Positions 35,283-44,582 of a stretch of 64,000 bases of DNA are shown here, piece by piece. Origin of the DNA: CBDBBY01 sp965205055 (GTDB taxonomy: Bacteria; Pseudomonadota; Alphaproteobacteria; Rhodobacterales; Rhodobacteraceae); assembly GCA_965205055.1 (NCBI GenBank), contig OZ242030.1, positions 2,356,001 through 2,420,000 of the forward strand, written 5' to 3'. The first letter of the stretch is position 1. Each line of letters starts with the position of its first letter. The position numbers and the translations under genes are program-made. The notes below the pieces were generated by a model. The model did no database searches and was not told the DNA's origin. It saw nothing but the letters and a program-made list of their open reading frames with translations.

Positions 35283-35576
35283 TCCGGGACTCCTCCATCG
35301 CACAGGCGGAGCGCTCGCCTCGGGGCGGGCAAACCAGCATTCGGCATCCCCTCGTCGCCGATTCAGGATCAGGCGCTGCGGCTGCTGAACGCAAAAGTCC
35401 CCATGCGGTAGCGCTTGATGGACCGCTGACGTCGGTCGTCAGTCGAGCCGAGGTTTCAGGGCGCACGCCACCCTCGCTAAGGGCTGGAGCGCGTAGCGCG
35501 ACAGACCGAGGCGAGGGTTTGAATCCCAATTGCAAGGGGGTTTCGTCAGTTGCGTGTTCGCTCCATCTACTGAAGT
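35283..35576. other. Interval between the IS and the helicase gene, no gene seen
   Basis: About 290 bases, GC-rich. It contains a CCCTCGCTAAGGG hairpin and a GAGGGTTTGAATCCC run that look tRNA-like at first sight but do not assemble into a tRNA. An open frame on the minus strand here has the look of a random reading of repeat DNA. The helicase gene ends at 35577, so its terminator may lie here, but I see no hairpin followed by T-run. Confidence 0.4.
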
Positions 35577-38500
35577 TCAAACTGCTTCAAAAACCAACTC
35601 GGGTATGACGACCTCCCAAGCATCGCGCCTGCGTGTGTGGTGAAACGCTTCGTCGCCATCTTCTTTGCGCCGCTGAAGGATCGCTGCGACCTCGCCGCGC
35701 AGAAACTTAGTACCGGCCGGCGGTGCGAAGCGCTTGGCCATGCGGCCGAGGCTGCGGCCCGTCGCGTCTTTCATGTGCCACCGGTCTCGCTCATGAACCA
35801 AGGTTATCGGGTCTCCGGACCGAGCGTCTTCAATGGCGTTCAGCGCTGGATGGTTCTGGTGTATGCGGCCAGCGAAGGACAGATCAACCATGCCGGCATC
35901 GGCAGATTGAAAATACCGCCTCGGACCGGGGAAGGCAGAAAGGTCGGGAGCTACAGACCGACTGACGATCGCTGTTGATTGCGTGGGGAGATACTCGTGG
36001 TTGTCGTTGCTCATCACCACGAGATTCCGCCGCGCCCGGGTCATTGCAACATAGAACAGCCGTCTGGGAGCACCTTCATCCTCGTTCCGGGAGAGACGCT
36101 CCCATCCTCCGTCGAGAATCACCACATCGTCGAACTCGAGCCCCTTCGCGCGATGTGCCGTCAGAAGCTTCAGACCACGCTGCTCGCTCCACGACTCCCT
36201 GGACCATTCAGCCAACCATTCGATGACATCCGCAGCAGGGAGACAGCGGTCGTTGATCTCGCGAGCGAGCAAGCCCACTCCCTCGCCGATCCGATCGGTC
36301 CAGCGAGAGTTTGGGATGGAATTGAGAATATCGGTTAGACCGGGCACTGAAACCACACCGCTCCGATCCTCGCGAAGCGCGTCGATGAACGCTTGCATTT
36401 CGCGCATCCGCCACAGGCCCGGCAGCCGTTCATTGGCAACCTCGACCGGGACCTCCAGCGCCTCCGCGAAGTCACGGACTGGAGCCAGCCTGCTCCATTT
36501 TCGCGAGATGACGGCAGCTTTTGACCAATTCCAGTCAGGAATCAGGCGGGACAGTCGCACGAGCTCGTCAAGCGCAGCCATCGCTTGGGCGTCGTTGCCT
36601 TGAGGAAACTCAAGGATCTGGACGCGGCCTTGAGCCACCGGATCAAGGGCCGCCATTTCACCGCCCGGCGCTTCGTGGCGTCGCGCCTGGTCGACAGTGA
36701 TGTCGTGCCCAGTCTTCATTCTCTCCGCAGCACGTTCAATAACGGCATTCGCGGCGCTGATGATGTTTCCCGCTGATCGGTAGTTTTCCGTCAGAAAGAC
36801 AGGTTTGGCGGAATAGTCCTCCTCGAACTTCCGAATGTACCGGATCGAGGCACCGGCAAACGAGTATATGTTCTGATCGTCGTCACCGACCGCGAAGAGA
36901 CTGATGCGAAGATCCGGATCATCGAGGCTCCGACCTGCAACGGCAGAAATAAACGCATACTCTTCCGGTCCGACGTCCTGGTATTCGTCGACGAGGAGCC
37001 ACCGGTAGCCCTGTATCAAAGTGTCTCGCAAAGACTCTGCGGCGATCTTGTCCATTCCGTCGCCGCGCAACAGCCTGACGGCTTCCATCAAGAGGCTGCT
37101 GAAGTCCGCGTTCTCAGCAGCGGCATTCCCGGCAAAGCTTGCTCCCACCAAGCGCATTGCAAGGGAATGGATCGTGGAAACCGTCACAAAACGCGCTTCG
37201 TCTCCAATCAATATCCGCAGTCTTTCGCGGATTTCAGCGGCGGCATGGCGATTGTAGGCCAGCACAAGAATGCCGTTCGGGTCTTCCCGCTTGATCTTGA
37301 CCAGATAGGCAATGCGATGCACCAAGACGCGGGTCTTGCCTGAACCCGGGCCTGCCAGAACAAGAACATTGGTCTGCTCGCGCTCGTCGCGGACTATGTG
37401 TTCCTGATTGGCATTGCCCAACGATTTGACAATCCTGTCCCAAGTTCGGCCTGTGGCTTGTCGACGAAACTCGGTTCCTCGTCCCGGCATCCAGCGGCGC
37501 ATGAATGAACCCCGCTCCAGGACGAAATAGTCGGCTGCCAGTCTTTCGGCTTCTTCAATGCGTTCCAAGCCCTTCTCGGCATAGGCGGCCATGACATGCG
37601 TCTGGATTGTTTGCTCGGTGTAGTGTTCCTCAAGCGGGGTGAAGTTCTGAACGGTGAAGTTCCCGCCCTTAGGGTCGAGATGGATCGTTATGGCGGGACG
37701 GAATACCGACAGTCCTTTGCCAAGAGTGACGACCTGCTGTTCGTGCAACCACAGCAGCGCGCGATCCATCAATTTGTTAGGATCGCTGACTTCAGCTCGA
37801 AGCATGGCGTCGCCATTGATTGCGGCCAGCAGACTGCCCAATGTCGTTTCCACTGGGATGTCTTTTCTCCGAACGCCTTGCGGGACTTTCCCGATCAGGT
37901 GCGACAAAAGTCGCTCGGCCCCATTGCGGCGGACTTCTGCGGTCTTGTCGACGACAGACCATGGACGCTGCAACCGCACGAAGAAGCTTCCGCGCGAGGC
38001 TTTCCGTATGTGCAGGTTGCCGCGCCCGCCCTCCATGTCGCGGCCATCTTGCGCCATGCCTCGCAAAAGACCCTCGACGATATCCGGCCGCACTGATTTG
38101 TGGCCGGCTTCTCGAAGGATCTGGCTGGTTGCCGCCAGATTGACTGGCGTTCGTTCGCCGTCGTCGGCGTCCGGGGCTTCTTCTCGCAATCGAGAGACGA
38201 GATCGGCCTCAAGCTTCGACGCTTCTTCGAACCGCGCTCGCGAGGCGTTCTCTATGCCGACATGAACGAATATCGTGATATTCGTATCGTCATTGGCGAT
38301 GCCCATGGCTTCCAGATCGGTGAGCGCCCTTCGCAGAGCCGGCCCGGGCAGACCGCTTGCGCCAGCAAGCACGTCGGTGGAAATGCCCTCCTCGGGGTGC
38401 GCATCGATGATGTGTTTTACGATTTCCAATAGTTGCCGCCGCCGCGTGTCCTTGATTTTCGCTTGATCAAGGATCGTTTTTGCTTGGTCGAGGTTGCGAA

Positions 38501-40721
38501 CCAGCAACGAGGCGGGAAACACCTGAACGCGGTTTTCCTCGCGCCTCAAAAGCTTCGACTCTTCAAGCCAAGCCACAGCGGTCTTTACCCGAGTGTCGTC
38601 CGTCGCGCTGTCGCGCTGGAAATCGTAGTCTTTTTCTTCTTTCACGATCTCGCCGGACGTGGCGACCACCTCGCCATTCTTTCGCGTTTTGCCGTCGAGC
38701 CTGCGCAGCGCCTTCAGAATTGCCCCTATTTCGTGTCGAGCCAAGCGCGAGCGGGCGCTCAAGCTGAACTGGCGATCAACGTCTTCTTTGTCGAACAGAA
38801 GAACGCACTGAGCCGGGTTCCGGTCGCGTCCAGCCCGACCGGCTTCCTGAAGATAGTTTTCAAGGGAGCCGGGGATGTCGCCGTGGACTACGAGGCGGAT
38901 GTCCGGCTTGTCGATGCCCATGCCGAACGCGTTGGTGGCCGCGATGACGCGCAGGTCGCCAACCCTGAAGGCTTCCTGGATATCGCGCTTTTCTTCCGCG
39001 GAGAGTCCTGCGTGAAAGCGTTCGGCAGCAAGGCCTTGCTGCTTCAGAAATTCTGCCACCCGTTCCGTGGCGCTGCGCGTGGCGCAGTAGACAACCGCTC
39101 CGGAAGCCCCGCTCGCCGGCAGATGGCTTTCCACAATATCGAGGATGTCGGCCATTTTGGTGGACTTCTGGGTTGGCAGCACCAAGAAGCTCAAGTTCAA
39201 ACGCGAGGCTCCGCCGTCATGCAAGGTCAGTTCAAGCCCGAGCCTCTCTCTGAAGTGCCCGCGGATGTCTTTAACGACATCGGGTTTCGCGGTGGCGGTA
39301 AGACATAGCACCTGCGCGGTCTGGTCGCCTGATTGTTCCTTTATGAATCGTCCGACGTACCGATAGTCGGGTCGAAAATCATGACCCCACTTCGAGACGC
39401 AATGAGCTTCGTCCAAGACCCACAATCCGACCTCGCGCTGGGCGAGCACGGAACGCACCGAGGTGCTCCGCAACTGCTCCGGCGAAATCAGCAGAATTGC
39501 CGCATCCCCCAGCCGCACCTTGTCCAAGGCGTCGTGGCGCTCCGGCAGAGACAGCAATCCATTGATCGTGACCGCCGAGGAGATGCCTGCTCGCGCCAAC
39601 CCTTGGACTTGGTCCGCCATGAGCGCGACCAGCGGCGATATGACGACCGTGAGGGCGCCGGTCTTGTCAAATCGGGACAGCGCCGGAATTTGATAGCAGA
39701 TGGACTTGCCGGTGCCTGTAGGCAGAATACCCAGAAGGCTCTCTCTCCGCATCGCACTTTCAACAATCCGTTCCTGAAGCGGGCGGCCGAACTCGTCGAT
39801 GGGTTCCGGTCGGAAATCTTCAAACCCGAACCAGCGGCATAGAGCCTGTTTCGGATCATTGCTTGTTCGGCAATAGTCGCAGTCGGCATCGCCGCAGTTG
39901 GAATCTCTCAGCGTTTTCACGATGCGCGACGCGTCTGGGAACTGAGCGCGGACCCACGGCGGCATGACTGAGTCTCCGCCCGCCACTGAAATCCACGACA
40001 AAGCGTAGGCCATGGGCCAGTAGAGGCTTGCGTGGTCGAGTCGCTCGAGGGTTTGCTTCACCATCCCGGAGCATGCAGACGAAACAAGCAATCTGCGTAT
40101 TGCGCCCCGAGCTTCGCTCCGCGCCGGAACGGCGGAACTGCGAATTTGCGAGAAGAGCCTGTCGAAGCCGCCGCTTTGCGGACCCCGGCTGCAAAGATAG
40201 TGATAGGCGGTCAGAGCATCGGCCGACTGCTCGTTGAGCCGCCTGAATTCTTGGATTTGATTCTCAAGAACCTCAAACACCAGCCGCGCGTCGAATTCGG
40301 GGACGTGAACGTGCCCCGTTTGCAGTCGGCCATCCTGGTAGTGCTTGACCAGATGGTGGTAGGGGTTGCGCGGAAACGCCAGCGGGTTGAGCCAAAGCGT
40401 ATCGATCGGCGCTTCCGCCAAACGCGCAAATCTGGGCGACACTGCGGCCAGATGCGGCAAGTCATGACGCAGGATGTTGTGCCCGATGACATGGTCAAAG
40501 CCTCGGCAAAACCCATCCAGCCTCCGCAGGTCTTGGTCGACATCGCCATTCGCGACCAAGCTTGGCTTCTCGGCATTCCGCGCCACGGCCGCGAAGGCGA
40601 AAATCTTCGCCTTCGCAGGATCGACTTCAAGATCGATGGAGACACATCGGTCCAGAAAATCTGAGCGTCTTATGATTGCGGCGATGTTCATTCCCAGGCT
40701 GCTTGCTATCTCTTCTTCCAA
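35577..40721 (-). CDS. Giant fusion: DEDD-exonuclease-like domain + RecQ helicase + UvrD/Rep helicase
   Basis: 1714 residues in one intact frame. The N-terminal 170 residues look like a DnaQ-type 3'-5' exonuclease fold (Asp30 and Glu32 in CVSIDLEVD, then VIGHNILRHDLP and HHLVKHYQDG). A full RecQ core follows: GILPTGTGKSICYQ near 336, DEAHCVSKWGHDFRPDYR near 437, and the strand-2 motif TNAFGMGIDKPDIRLVVHGD with YLQEAGRAGRD. After a winged-helix/HRDC-like middle part, a superfamily-1 helicase begins: AGPGSGKT near 1127, VDEYQDVGPEEY near 1244, TAHRAKGLEFDDVV near 1527 and YVAMTRARRNL. The gene stands alone between two insertion sequences. A role in DNA repair or defence against invading DNA is inferred from domains and location. 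Confidence 0.88.
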   Translation of the reverse strand: MEEEIASSLGMNIAAIIRRSDFLDRCVSIDLEVDPAKAKIFAFAAVARNAEKPSLVANGDVDQDLRRLDGFCRGFDHVIGHNILRHDLPHLAAVSPRFARLAEAPIDTLWLNPLAFPRNPYHHLVKHYQDGRLQTGHVHVPEFDARLVFEVLENQIQEFRRLNEQSADALTAYHYLCSRGPQSGGFDRLFSQIRSSAVPARSEARGAIRRLLVSSACSGMVKQTLERLDHASLYWPMAYALSWISVAGGDSVMPPWVRAQFPDASRIVKTLRDSNCGDADCDYCRTSNDPKQALCRWFGFEDFRPEPIDEFGRPLQERIVESAMRRESLLGILPTGTGKSICYQIPALSRFDKTGALTVVISPLVALMADQVQGLARAGISSAVTINGLLSLPERHDALDKVRLGDAAILLISPEQLRSTSVRSVLAQREVGLWVLDEAHCVSKWGHDFRPDYRYVGRFIKEQSGDQTAQVLCLTATAKPDVVKDIRGHFRERLGLELTLHDGGASRLNLSFLVLPTQKSTKMADILDIVESHLPASGASGAVVYCATRSATERVAEFLKQQGLAAERFHAGLSAEEKRDIQEAFRVGDLRVIAATNAFGMGIDKPDIRLVVHGDIPGSLENYLQEAGRAGRDRNPAQCVLLFDKEDVDRQFSLSARSRLARHEIGAILKALRRLDGKTRKNGEVVATSGEIVKEEKDYDFQRDSATDDTRVKTAVAWLEESKLLRREENRVQVFPASLLVRNLDQAKTILDQAKIKDTRRRQLLEIVKHIIDAHPEEGISTDVLAGASGLPGPALRRALTDLEAMGIANDDTNITIFVHVGIENASRARFEEASKLEADLVSRLREEAPDADDGERTPVNLAATSQILREAGHKSVRPDIVEGLLRGMAQDGRDMEGGRGNLHIRKASRGSFFVRLQRPWSVVDKTAEVRRNGAERLLSHLIGKVPQGVRRKDIPVETTLGSLLAAINGDAMLRAEVSDPNKLMDRALLWLHEQQVVTLGKGLSVFRPAITIHLDPKGGNFTVQNFTPLEEHYTEQTIQTHVMAAYAEKGLERIEEAERLAADYFVLERGSFMRRWMPGRGTEFRRQATGRTWDRIVKSLGNANQEHIVRDEREQTNVLVLAGPGSGKTRVLVHRIAYLVKIKREDPNGILVLAYNRHAAAEIRERLRILIGDEARFVTVSTIHSLAMRLVGASFAGNAAAENADFSSLLMEAVRLLRGDGMDKIAAESLRDTLIQGYRWLLVDEYQDVGPEEYAFISAVAGRSLDDPDLRISLFAVGDDDQNIYSFAGASIRYIRKFEEDYSAKPVFLTENYRSAGNIISAANAVIERAAERMKTGHDITVDQARRHEAPGGEMAALDPVAQGRVQILEFPQGNDAQAMAALDELVRLSRLIPDWNWSKAAVISRKWSRLAPVRDFAEALEVPVEVANERLPGLWRMREMQAFIDALREDRSGVVSVPGLTDILNSIPNSRWTDRIGEGVGLLAREINDRCLPAADVIEWLAEWSRESWSEQRGLKLLTAHRAKGLEFDDVVILDGGWERLSRNEDEGAPRRLFYVAMTRARRNLVVMSNDNHEYLPTQSTAIVSRSVAPDLSAFPGPRRYFQSADAGMVDLSFAGRIHQNHPALNAIEDARSGDPITLVHERDRWHMKDATGRSLGRMAKRFAPPAGTKFLRGEVAAILQRRKEDGDEAFHHTRRRDAWEVVIPELVFEAV

Positions 40722-40923
40722 GTCTTTGAGGGTTGTTCCTTTTTAGATTTGGCTATGACACGAGCTGTATCTGATGGTCCAGTGAGCCGCGCTGATCACT
40801 CGCATATCGGGTTGGAAAGTTGGGGACATCCGCTGGGACGACCGTCGGACCGCTCGTTTCAAATGACGCTGCGCACCTAACCACAGTCGGAGCGAGGCTG
40901 GAAGATGCCAAACCCGCGGATTC

Positions 40924-42048
40924 AGCGCAATCGCACTTCAAATCTCTGGCGCGAGCTCCGCTGCGCGTTGGATGAGTTTGAGTCGGCAATCCGGATTTTG
41001 CGCCGCCCATCGGAACCGCCGTCGGATCGACAGCTTGTCATCCATGAGGCGGATGATGTCCGGAGCAATTCGCCGGACGGCCGCGAGGTTTTCCGCGCCG
41101 TGGCCCGCCCGGTTCCGGAGGTCGTCCTCTCCCGTCTGGACGTCCAGGACCCAGTGCAGGCTGTTCTCGATCGCCCAGTGGTTCCGAACGGCCTTCAGAA
41201 GCTCCTCGGGAGACATCTTTCGGCTCATGATGCAGGTGCGGGTTTCGGTCTGTGTCCGACCCTCGGTCTCGCGGGCGGCCTCGACCTTGCCGACGGCCTC
41301 GAGGCCCGGCCACCGGTGGAGGTCCTGCAGCCAGCCGATGTCGCGGGAGACCGTCGCGGTGCGCGTCTCGATGCGCCCGTGCCCGCAGCCGACATGCCAG
41401 CATGAAAGCATGTCCTTCTGCGCTTCGGGATCCTCCAGCCACTCCTTCGCGTCCTTGTGGAGCGCTCTCTGATTGGCCTTCAGCGCCAAGACGTAGTGTC
41501 CGCCCTTGCCGACGATCATCTCCGACGCGGCGCGCTGCGTGTGCATCGCGTCCCCGGCGGCGAGCGCGCCCTCAAGAGATGCAGCGGCGAAAGCTCCGAG
41601 GCGCGAGAGAACGTGCGCCGGAGCGCCTTGCCGTCGACCGCGATCTGCCGGACGCCGTCCGCCTCCAGAGCCTTCGCCCAGCCTGAAGCGAACCGCGAAA
41701 GGGCCGCCGCGAACGGACCCGGCTCCATCATCCGGAACAGCCGGGAGAAGGCGTCGTGGCTGGGAGGCCCGTGCTCCAGACGCATGAACCGGCGCAGAAA
41801 CTTCTCGTTGAGGACGGCGAAATCCGCCATGTCGACGCAGGTCTGGCCGCCGCACAGGCTCGAAAGCAGCGCAACCGCCGGCATCTCGAGAAAGTCGTGG
41901 CGCGTCGCGTTGCTCGTCCGGGGATCCTTGACCCCCTTGAAAAATTGACGGAAGTCTTCCATGTCCTGCCTCTTCGCTCTGCTCGCGCGGCCGTCTCGCC
42001 GCTTCGCAAAACATCCTGAAGCAATGGACCCTCAAGTGCAATCGCGCT
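40924..42048 (-). mobile_element. ISAs1-like insertion sequence, defective
   Basis: About 1.1 kb bounded by imperfect inverted repeats, AGCGCAATCGCACTTCAA (40924-40941) and the reverse complement of 42031-42048, matching at 14 of 18 positions. The flanking octamers GCGGATTC and GCGTTTTC agree at six of eight bases and may be a decayed target duplication. The right end interrupts an alcohol dehydrogenase gene whose 3' part remains at 42052-42260. Confidence 0.6.
40938..41962 (-). pseudogene. ISAs1-family transposase, frameshifted with internal deletion
   Basis: The first part (41962 leftward) reads MEDFRQFFKGVKDPRTSNAT ... VRQIAVDGKALRRTFSR, the normal ISAs1 start with the first catalytic Asp. 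Around 41570 the reading jumps: SELSPLHLL is followed in another frame by EGALAAGDAMHTQRAASEMI, so the usual 30-40 residues between these motifs are missing. The second frame then runs to the normal end (KAVRNHWAIENSLHWVLDVQ with the catalytic Glu). The product cannot be functional unless supplied in trans. Confidence 0.78.
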
Positions 42049-42051
42049 GCG

Positions 42052-42260
42052 TTTTCTTCGGCAGCAAGAAGGCCAAGTTTGCGGCGGCAGGTATGTCAAA
42101 GCCGTCGGTGCATCGTGAAGAACTAACCGAAATCCTCGCCCTGATGGCCGATAACCAGTACTCACCGGTCATGGATCGGACTTATCCCTTATCCGATCTC
42201 GTCGAAGCACATCACTATGTCGAGACAGGCCGAAAGCGCGGCAATGTTGTGGTGGTTTAA
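42052..42260 (+). pseudogene. C-terminal remnant of a zinc-type (MDR) alcohol dehydrogenase
   Basis: The reading CVFFGSKKAKFAAAGMSKPS ... YPLSDLVEAHHYVETGRKRG ending NVVVV is the last 70 residues of MDR-family dehydrogenases/quinone reductases, including the EAHxYVETGxKxGNVV tail. The rest of the gene is missing beyond the right end of the ISAs1-like element, so the insertion followed by deletion destroyed it. It overlaps the stop of the WYL gene by four bases (convergent). Confidence 0.75.
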
Positions 42261-42970
42261 GCATATCGAATTGGCTGCACGCCGGCATCAAATACAATCC
42301 GCCGCAGTCTAAATGTCAGGCCTTCAACGACGTCCGGCCGGCTGATCCTGTCCATTCGAAAATGCCGAACATCCGCACGACTTGGATCCCACGCAACCAG
42401 ATACCAAAGCGGCGGCAAGATCAGCATGGCCTGAGGTTCGACGCAGCGCTGGGTCCCTGCACCTTTTGCATCGACGTAATCGAATTTCAGACACAATCGT
42501 TCAAGAAATGCCCGCTCAAAAGCCGGAAGCAATCCACTATCGATCTCTCCCACATTGGAAACATCGACTTGTGGGGCCAGTGGCCCGACATAGAGCTTGT
42601 CCAACAATCGTCGGAGGTCACGCAGATTGTCGGGCGGCAGGGACTTCTCGATCTTAGTAAGCCCGCTGTCGGCCAAGCCTGAAAACGGAAGCGATCCAGC
42701 GGCACGCATGCTCGATATGCCAATTATCAGCGCAAAGACTTCAGGAACCGCCAGTTTGGCCGTTGTTTGTACTGAACTTGGGTCAAGATAGATACCGCCG
42801 CCACGGCCCTGTTCGGCAATGATGACGTAGCCTTCGTCCCGAAGGGCCGAGAGGTCGCGCAGGATTGTGCTGCGCGAAGCCCCGACTTCTTCACATAATG
42901 CTTCGATTGTGGACGTCCCGCCGCGGCGCAGGTTTCGAATGACGGCGTCTTGTCGGTATCGGCTCTTCAT
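42257..42970 (-). CDS. HTH-WYL domain transcriptional regulator
   Basis: 237 residues. The N-terminal DeoR-like helix-turn-helix reads TIEALCEEVGASRSTILRDL, followed by the wing VIIAEQGRGGGIYL; the C-terminal WYL domain contains ILPPLWYLVAWDPSRADVRH and FRMDRISRPDV. WYL proteins sense nucleic acids or small ligands in DNA-damage and defence settings, but many simply regulate adjacent metabolic genes. It is divergent from the epoxide-hydrolase-like gene and a clear inverted repeat lies between them. Confidence 0.82.
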   Translation of the reverse strand: MKSRYRQDAVIRNLRRGGTSTIEALCEEVGASRSTILRDLSALRDEGYVIIAEQGRGGGIYLDPSSVQTTAKLAVPEVFALIIGISSMRAAGSLPFSGLADSGLTKIEKSLPPDNLRDLRRLLDKLYVGPLAPQVDVSNVGEIDSGLLPAFERAFLERLCLKFDYVDAKGAGTQRCVEPQAMLILPPLWYLVAWDPSRADVRHFRMDRISRPDVVEGLTFRLRRIVFDAGVQPIRYA

Positions 42971-42988
42971 ACTTAAACGCTAATACAG

Positions 42989-43013
42989 AAAGGTGTCACA
43001 ATTTGATACCTTT
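42989..43013. promoter_or_regulatory. Operator candidate of the WYL regulator
   Basis: AAAGGTGTCA (42989-42998) and TGATACCTTT (43004-43013) form an inverted repeat matching at nine of ten positions with a five-base spacer. It sits between the start codons of the divergent WYL and hydrolase genes, 19 bases from the WYL start and 45 from the hydrolase start, where a repressor would block both promoters. Confidence 0.7.
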
Positions 43014-43057
43014 AAAGACTAAGCCGGTGTCGAAACAATCAAACCGGAGACATCGAC

Positions 43058-44002
43058 ATGACCAAGATCACAGATCTTCCCTCACCCAACCTCATCGCTC
43101 TGAATGGCATTGAACTTGAGGTCTTTGAGGCAGGGCAGGAGCACAGGGGTAACCCGATTGTGCTGTGCCATGGTTGGCCCGAGCATGCATATTCGTGGCG
43201 TCACCAGATACCAGCTCTAGCTGCGGCGGGCTACCACGTCATTGTTCCCAACCAACGTGGCTACGGCAATTCTTCGCGCCCTGTGGATGTGACCCAATAC
43301 GACATCGTGCTTCTGACGGGTGATCTTGCTGCGATTCTGGATCATTTTGGCTATGACGACGCGGTCTTCGTCGGTCACGACTGGGGCGCAAACGTCGTTT
43401 GGAACATGGCAATCCTGCATCCGGCGCGCGTCAAAAAGATCATCAATCTTGCGCTCCCCTATCAGGCGCGGACGCCAGTGCCGTGGATCGCATTCATGGA
43501 ATCCGTGTTCGGGGAGGACAATTACTTTGTCCATTTTAACCGCAAACCCGGCGTTGCAGACGCTATCCTGGACGGTAATGCCAGATCGTTTCTGCGCAAC
43601 CTTTTCCGCAAGAACCTACCAGCGCTGCCGCCGGAACCGGGGATGATGATGATCAACCTTGCTCAGGCTGATACGCCGTCGGGTGATCCTTTGATGAGCG
43701 ACGCGGAGATTGACGTTTTCATTAACTCCTTCGAAGAAACCGGCTTCACCGGGAGTATCAACTGGTACAGGAACATGGATCGAAACTGGCACCTTTTGGC
43801 GGATGTCGATCCAATCGTTCGGCAGCCCGCTTTGATGATCTACGGGACGCAGGACATGATCCCTCCCTCAGAGAACCTCGCGGACTTTGTCCCGCATGTA
43901 GAAGTAGTCAGCCTCGAGTGCGGTCACTGGATTCAGCAGGAAAAACCACAAGACACCACAGATGCAATCCTTGGCTGGCTGTCGCTCGATCTGGCTGCCT
44001 GA
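43058..44002 (+). CDS. Alpha/beta hydrolase, epoxide-hydrolase type
   Basis: 314 residues. The oxyanion motif HGWPEHAYSWRHQ, the nucleophile elbow GHDWGANVVWN (Asp nucleophile as in epoxide hydrolases and haloalkane dehalogenases) and the catalytic histidine in LECGHWIQQEKP are all present; RGYGNSS is also typical. The cap domain carries INWYRNMDRN with a tyrosine that may activate an epoxide. Cytoplasmic. It is probably induced through the WYL operator just upstream. Substrate unknown. Confidence 0.85.
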   Translation: MTKITDLPSPNLIALNGIELEVFEAGQEHRGNPIVLCHGWPEHAYSWRHQIPALAAAGYHVIVPNQRGYGNSSRPVDVTQYDIVLLTGDLAAILDHFGYDDAVFVGHDWGANVVWNMAILHPARVKKIINLALPYQARTPVPWIAFMESVFGEDNYFVHFNRKPGVADAILDGNARSFLRNLFRKNLPALPPEPGMMMINLAQADTPSGDPLMSDAEIDVFINSFEETGFTGSINWYRNMDRNWHLLADVDPIVRQPALMIYGTQDMIPPSENLADFVPHVEVVSLECGHWIQQEKPQDTTDAILGWLSLDLAA

Positions 44003-44540
44003 CGCTCGTTGGCCTGCGCCTTCCGACAAGATCGGAGGGCACAGGCAATCGCGCTGTCTCGAACTCAAAAGTGGAAGCGACGACATCTACTTTCATTCCC
44101 GACAGCGGCAAACACTCGCGCATTTCCGCGCGACGGCCATCCAAAGAAGTTCGAGAAACGTTAACTTCGTCAGCCGACTTCCGATTCGTGGGCCTGAAGA
44201 GTCGCTATCGCAGCGAATTTCTGGAAAGCGGGCTGCAAACGCAGCAACCTGACCCAGTGACCATTGTCTCTTATGGGCTGTTCTTCCTGACGCCACCGTC
44301 TGCAGTCTGCGCAACGCTGACATTTATGCCTGCCGCAGCATCGGTCGAAGTGGGCTCCTTCCGTGAACTCGCCGCGCTTTGCATCAACGCAGATTCGACG
44401 ACCGGCCTTCAGTACCGTCGTCTCCGCACAACATAACAAAATCCAAATTTGTTGCGCCTGCGCCCTGCCCGCTTGAAATCCTTGGTAGCCAGAAAACGGT
44501 CGCTCTCTGAGTCACATGGCAACATAACGTAGCAAGCTCG
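44003..44540. other. About 540 bases without a supportable gene
   Basis: Composition becomes less GC-rich than in the flanking core genes. Open frames exist on both strands but none has family features or a good ribosome site. Because an integrase gene follows, the left boundary of the integrated island may lie in this stretch or within the epoxide-hydrolase end; I could not find a duplicate of the tRNA-Phe 3' end here. Confidence 0.4.
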
Positions 44541-44582
44541 TTGAGCAAAAAACTTTATATTGCAGTGGTTGGCGGTGGATTG

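Noticed and set aside
35440..35535. tRNA-like elements (CCCTCGCTAAGGG hairpin with GCT in the loop, then GAGGGTTTGAATCCC)
   Set aside because: Position 33 is C instead of T, the T stem has only three pairs, and no acceptor or D arm can be formed around them.
33426..42048. Composite transposon carrying the helicase fusion gene
   Set aside because: The flanking elements belong to different families (ISKra4-like and ISAs1-like) with different ends, so they cannot move the interior as one unit.
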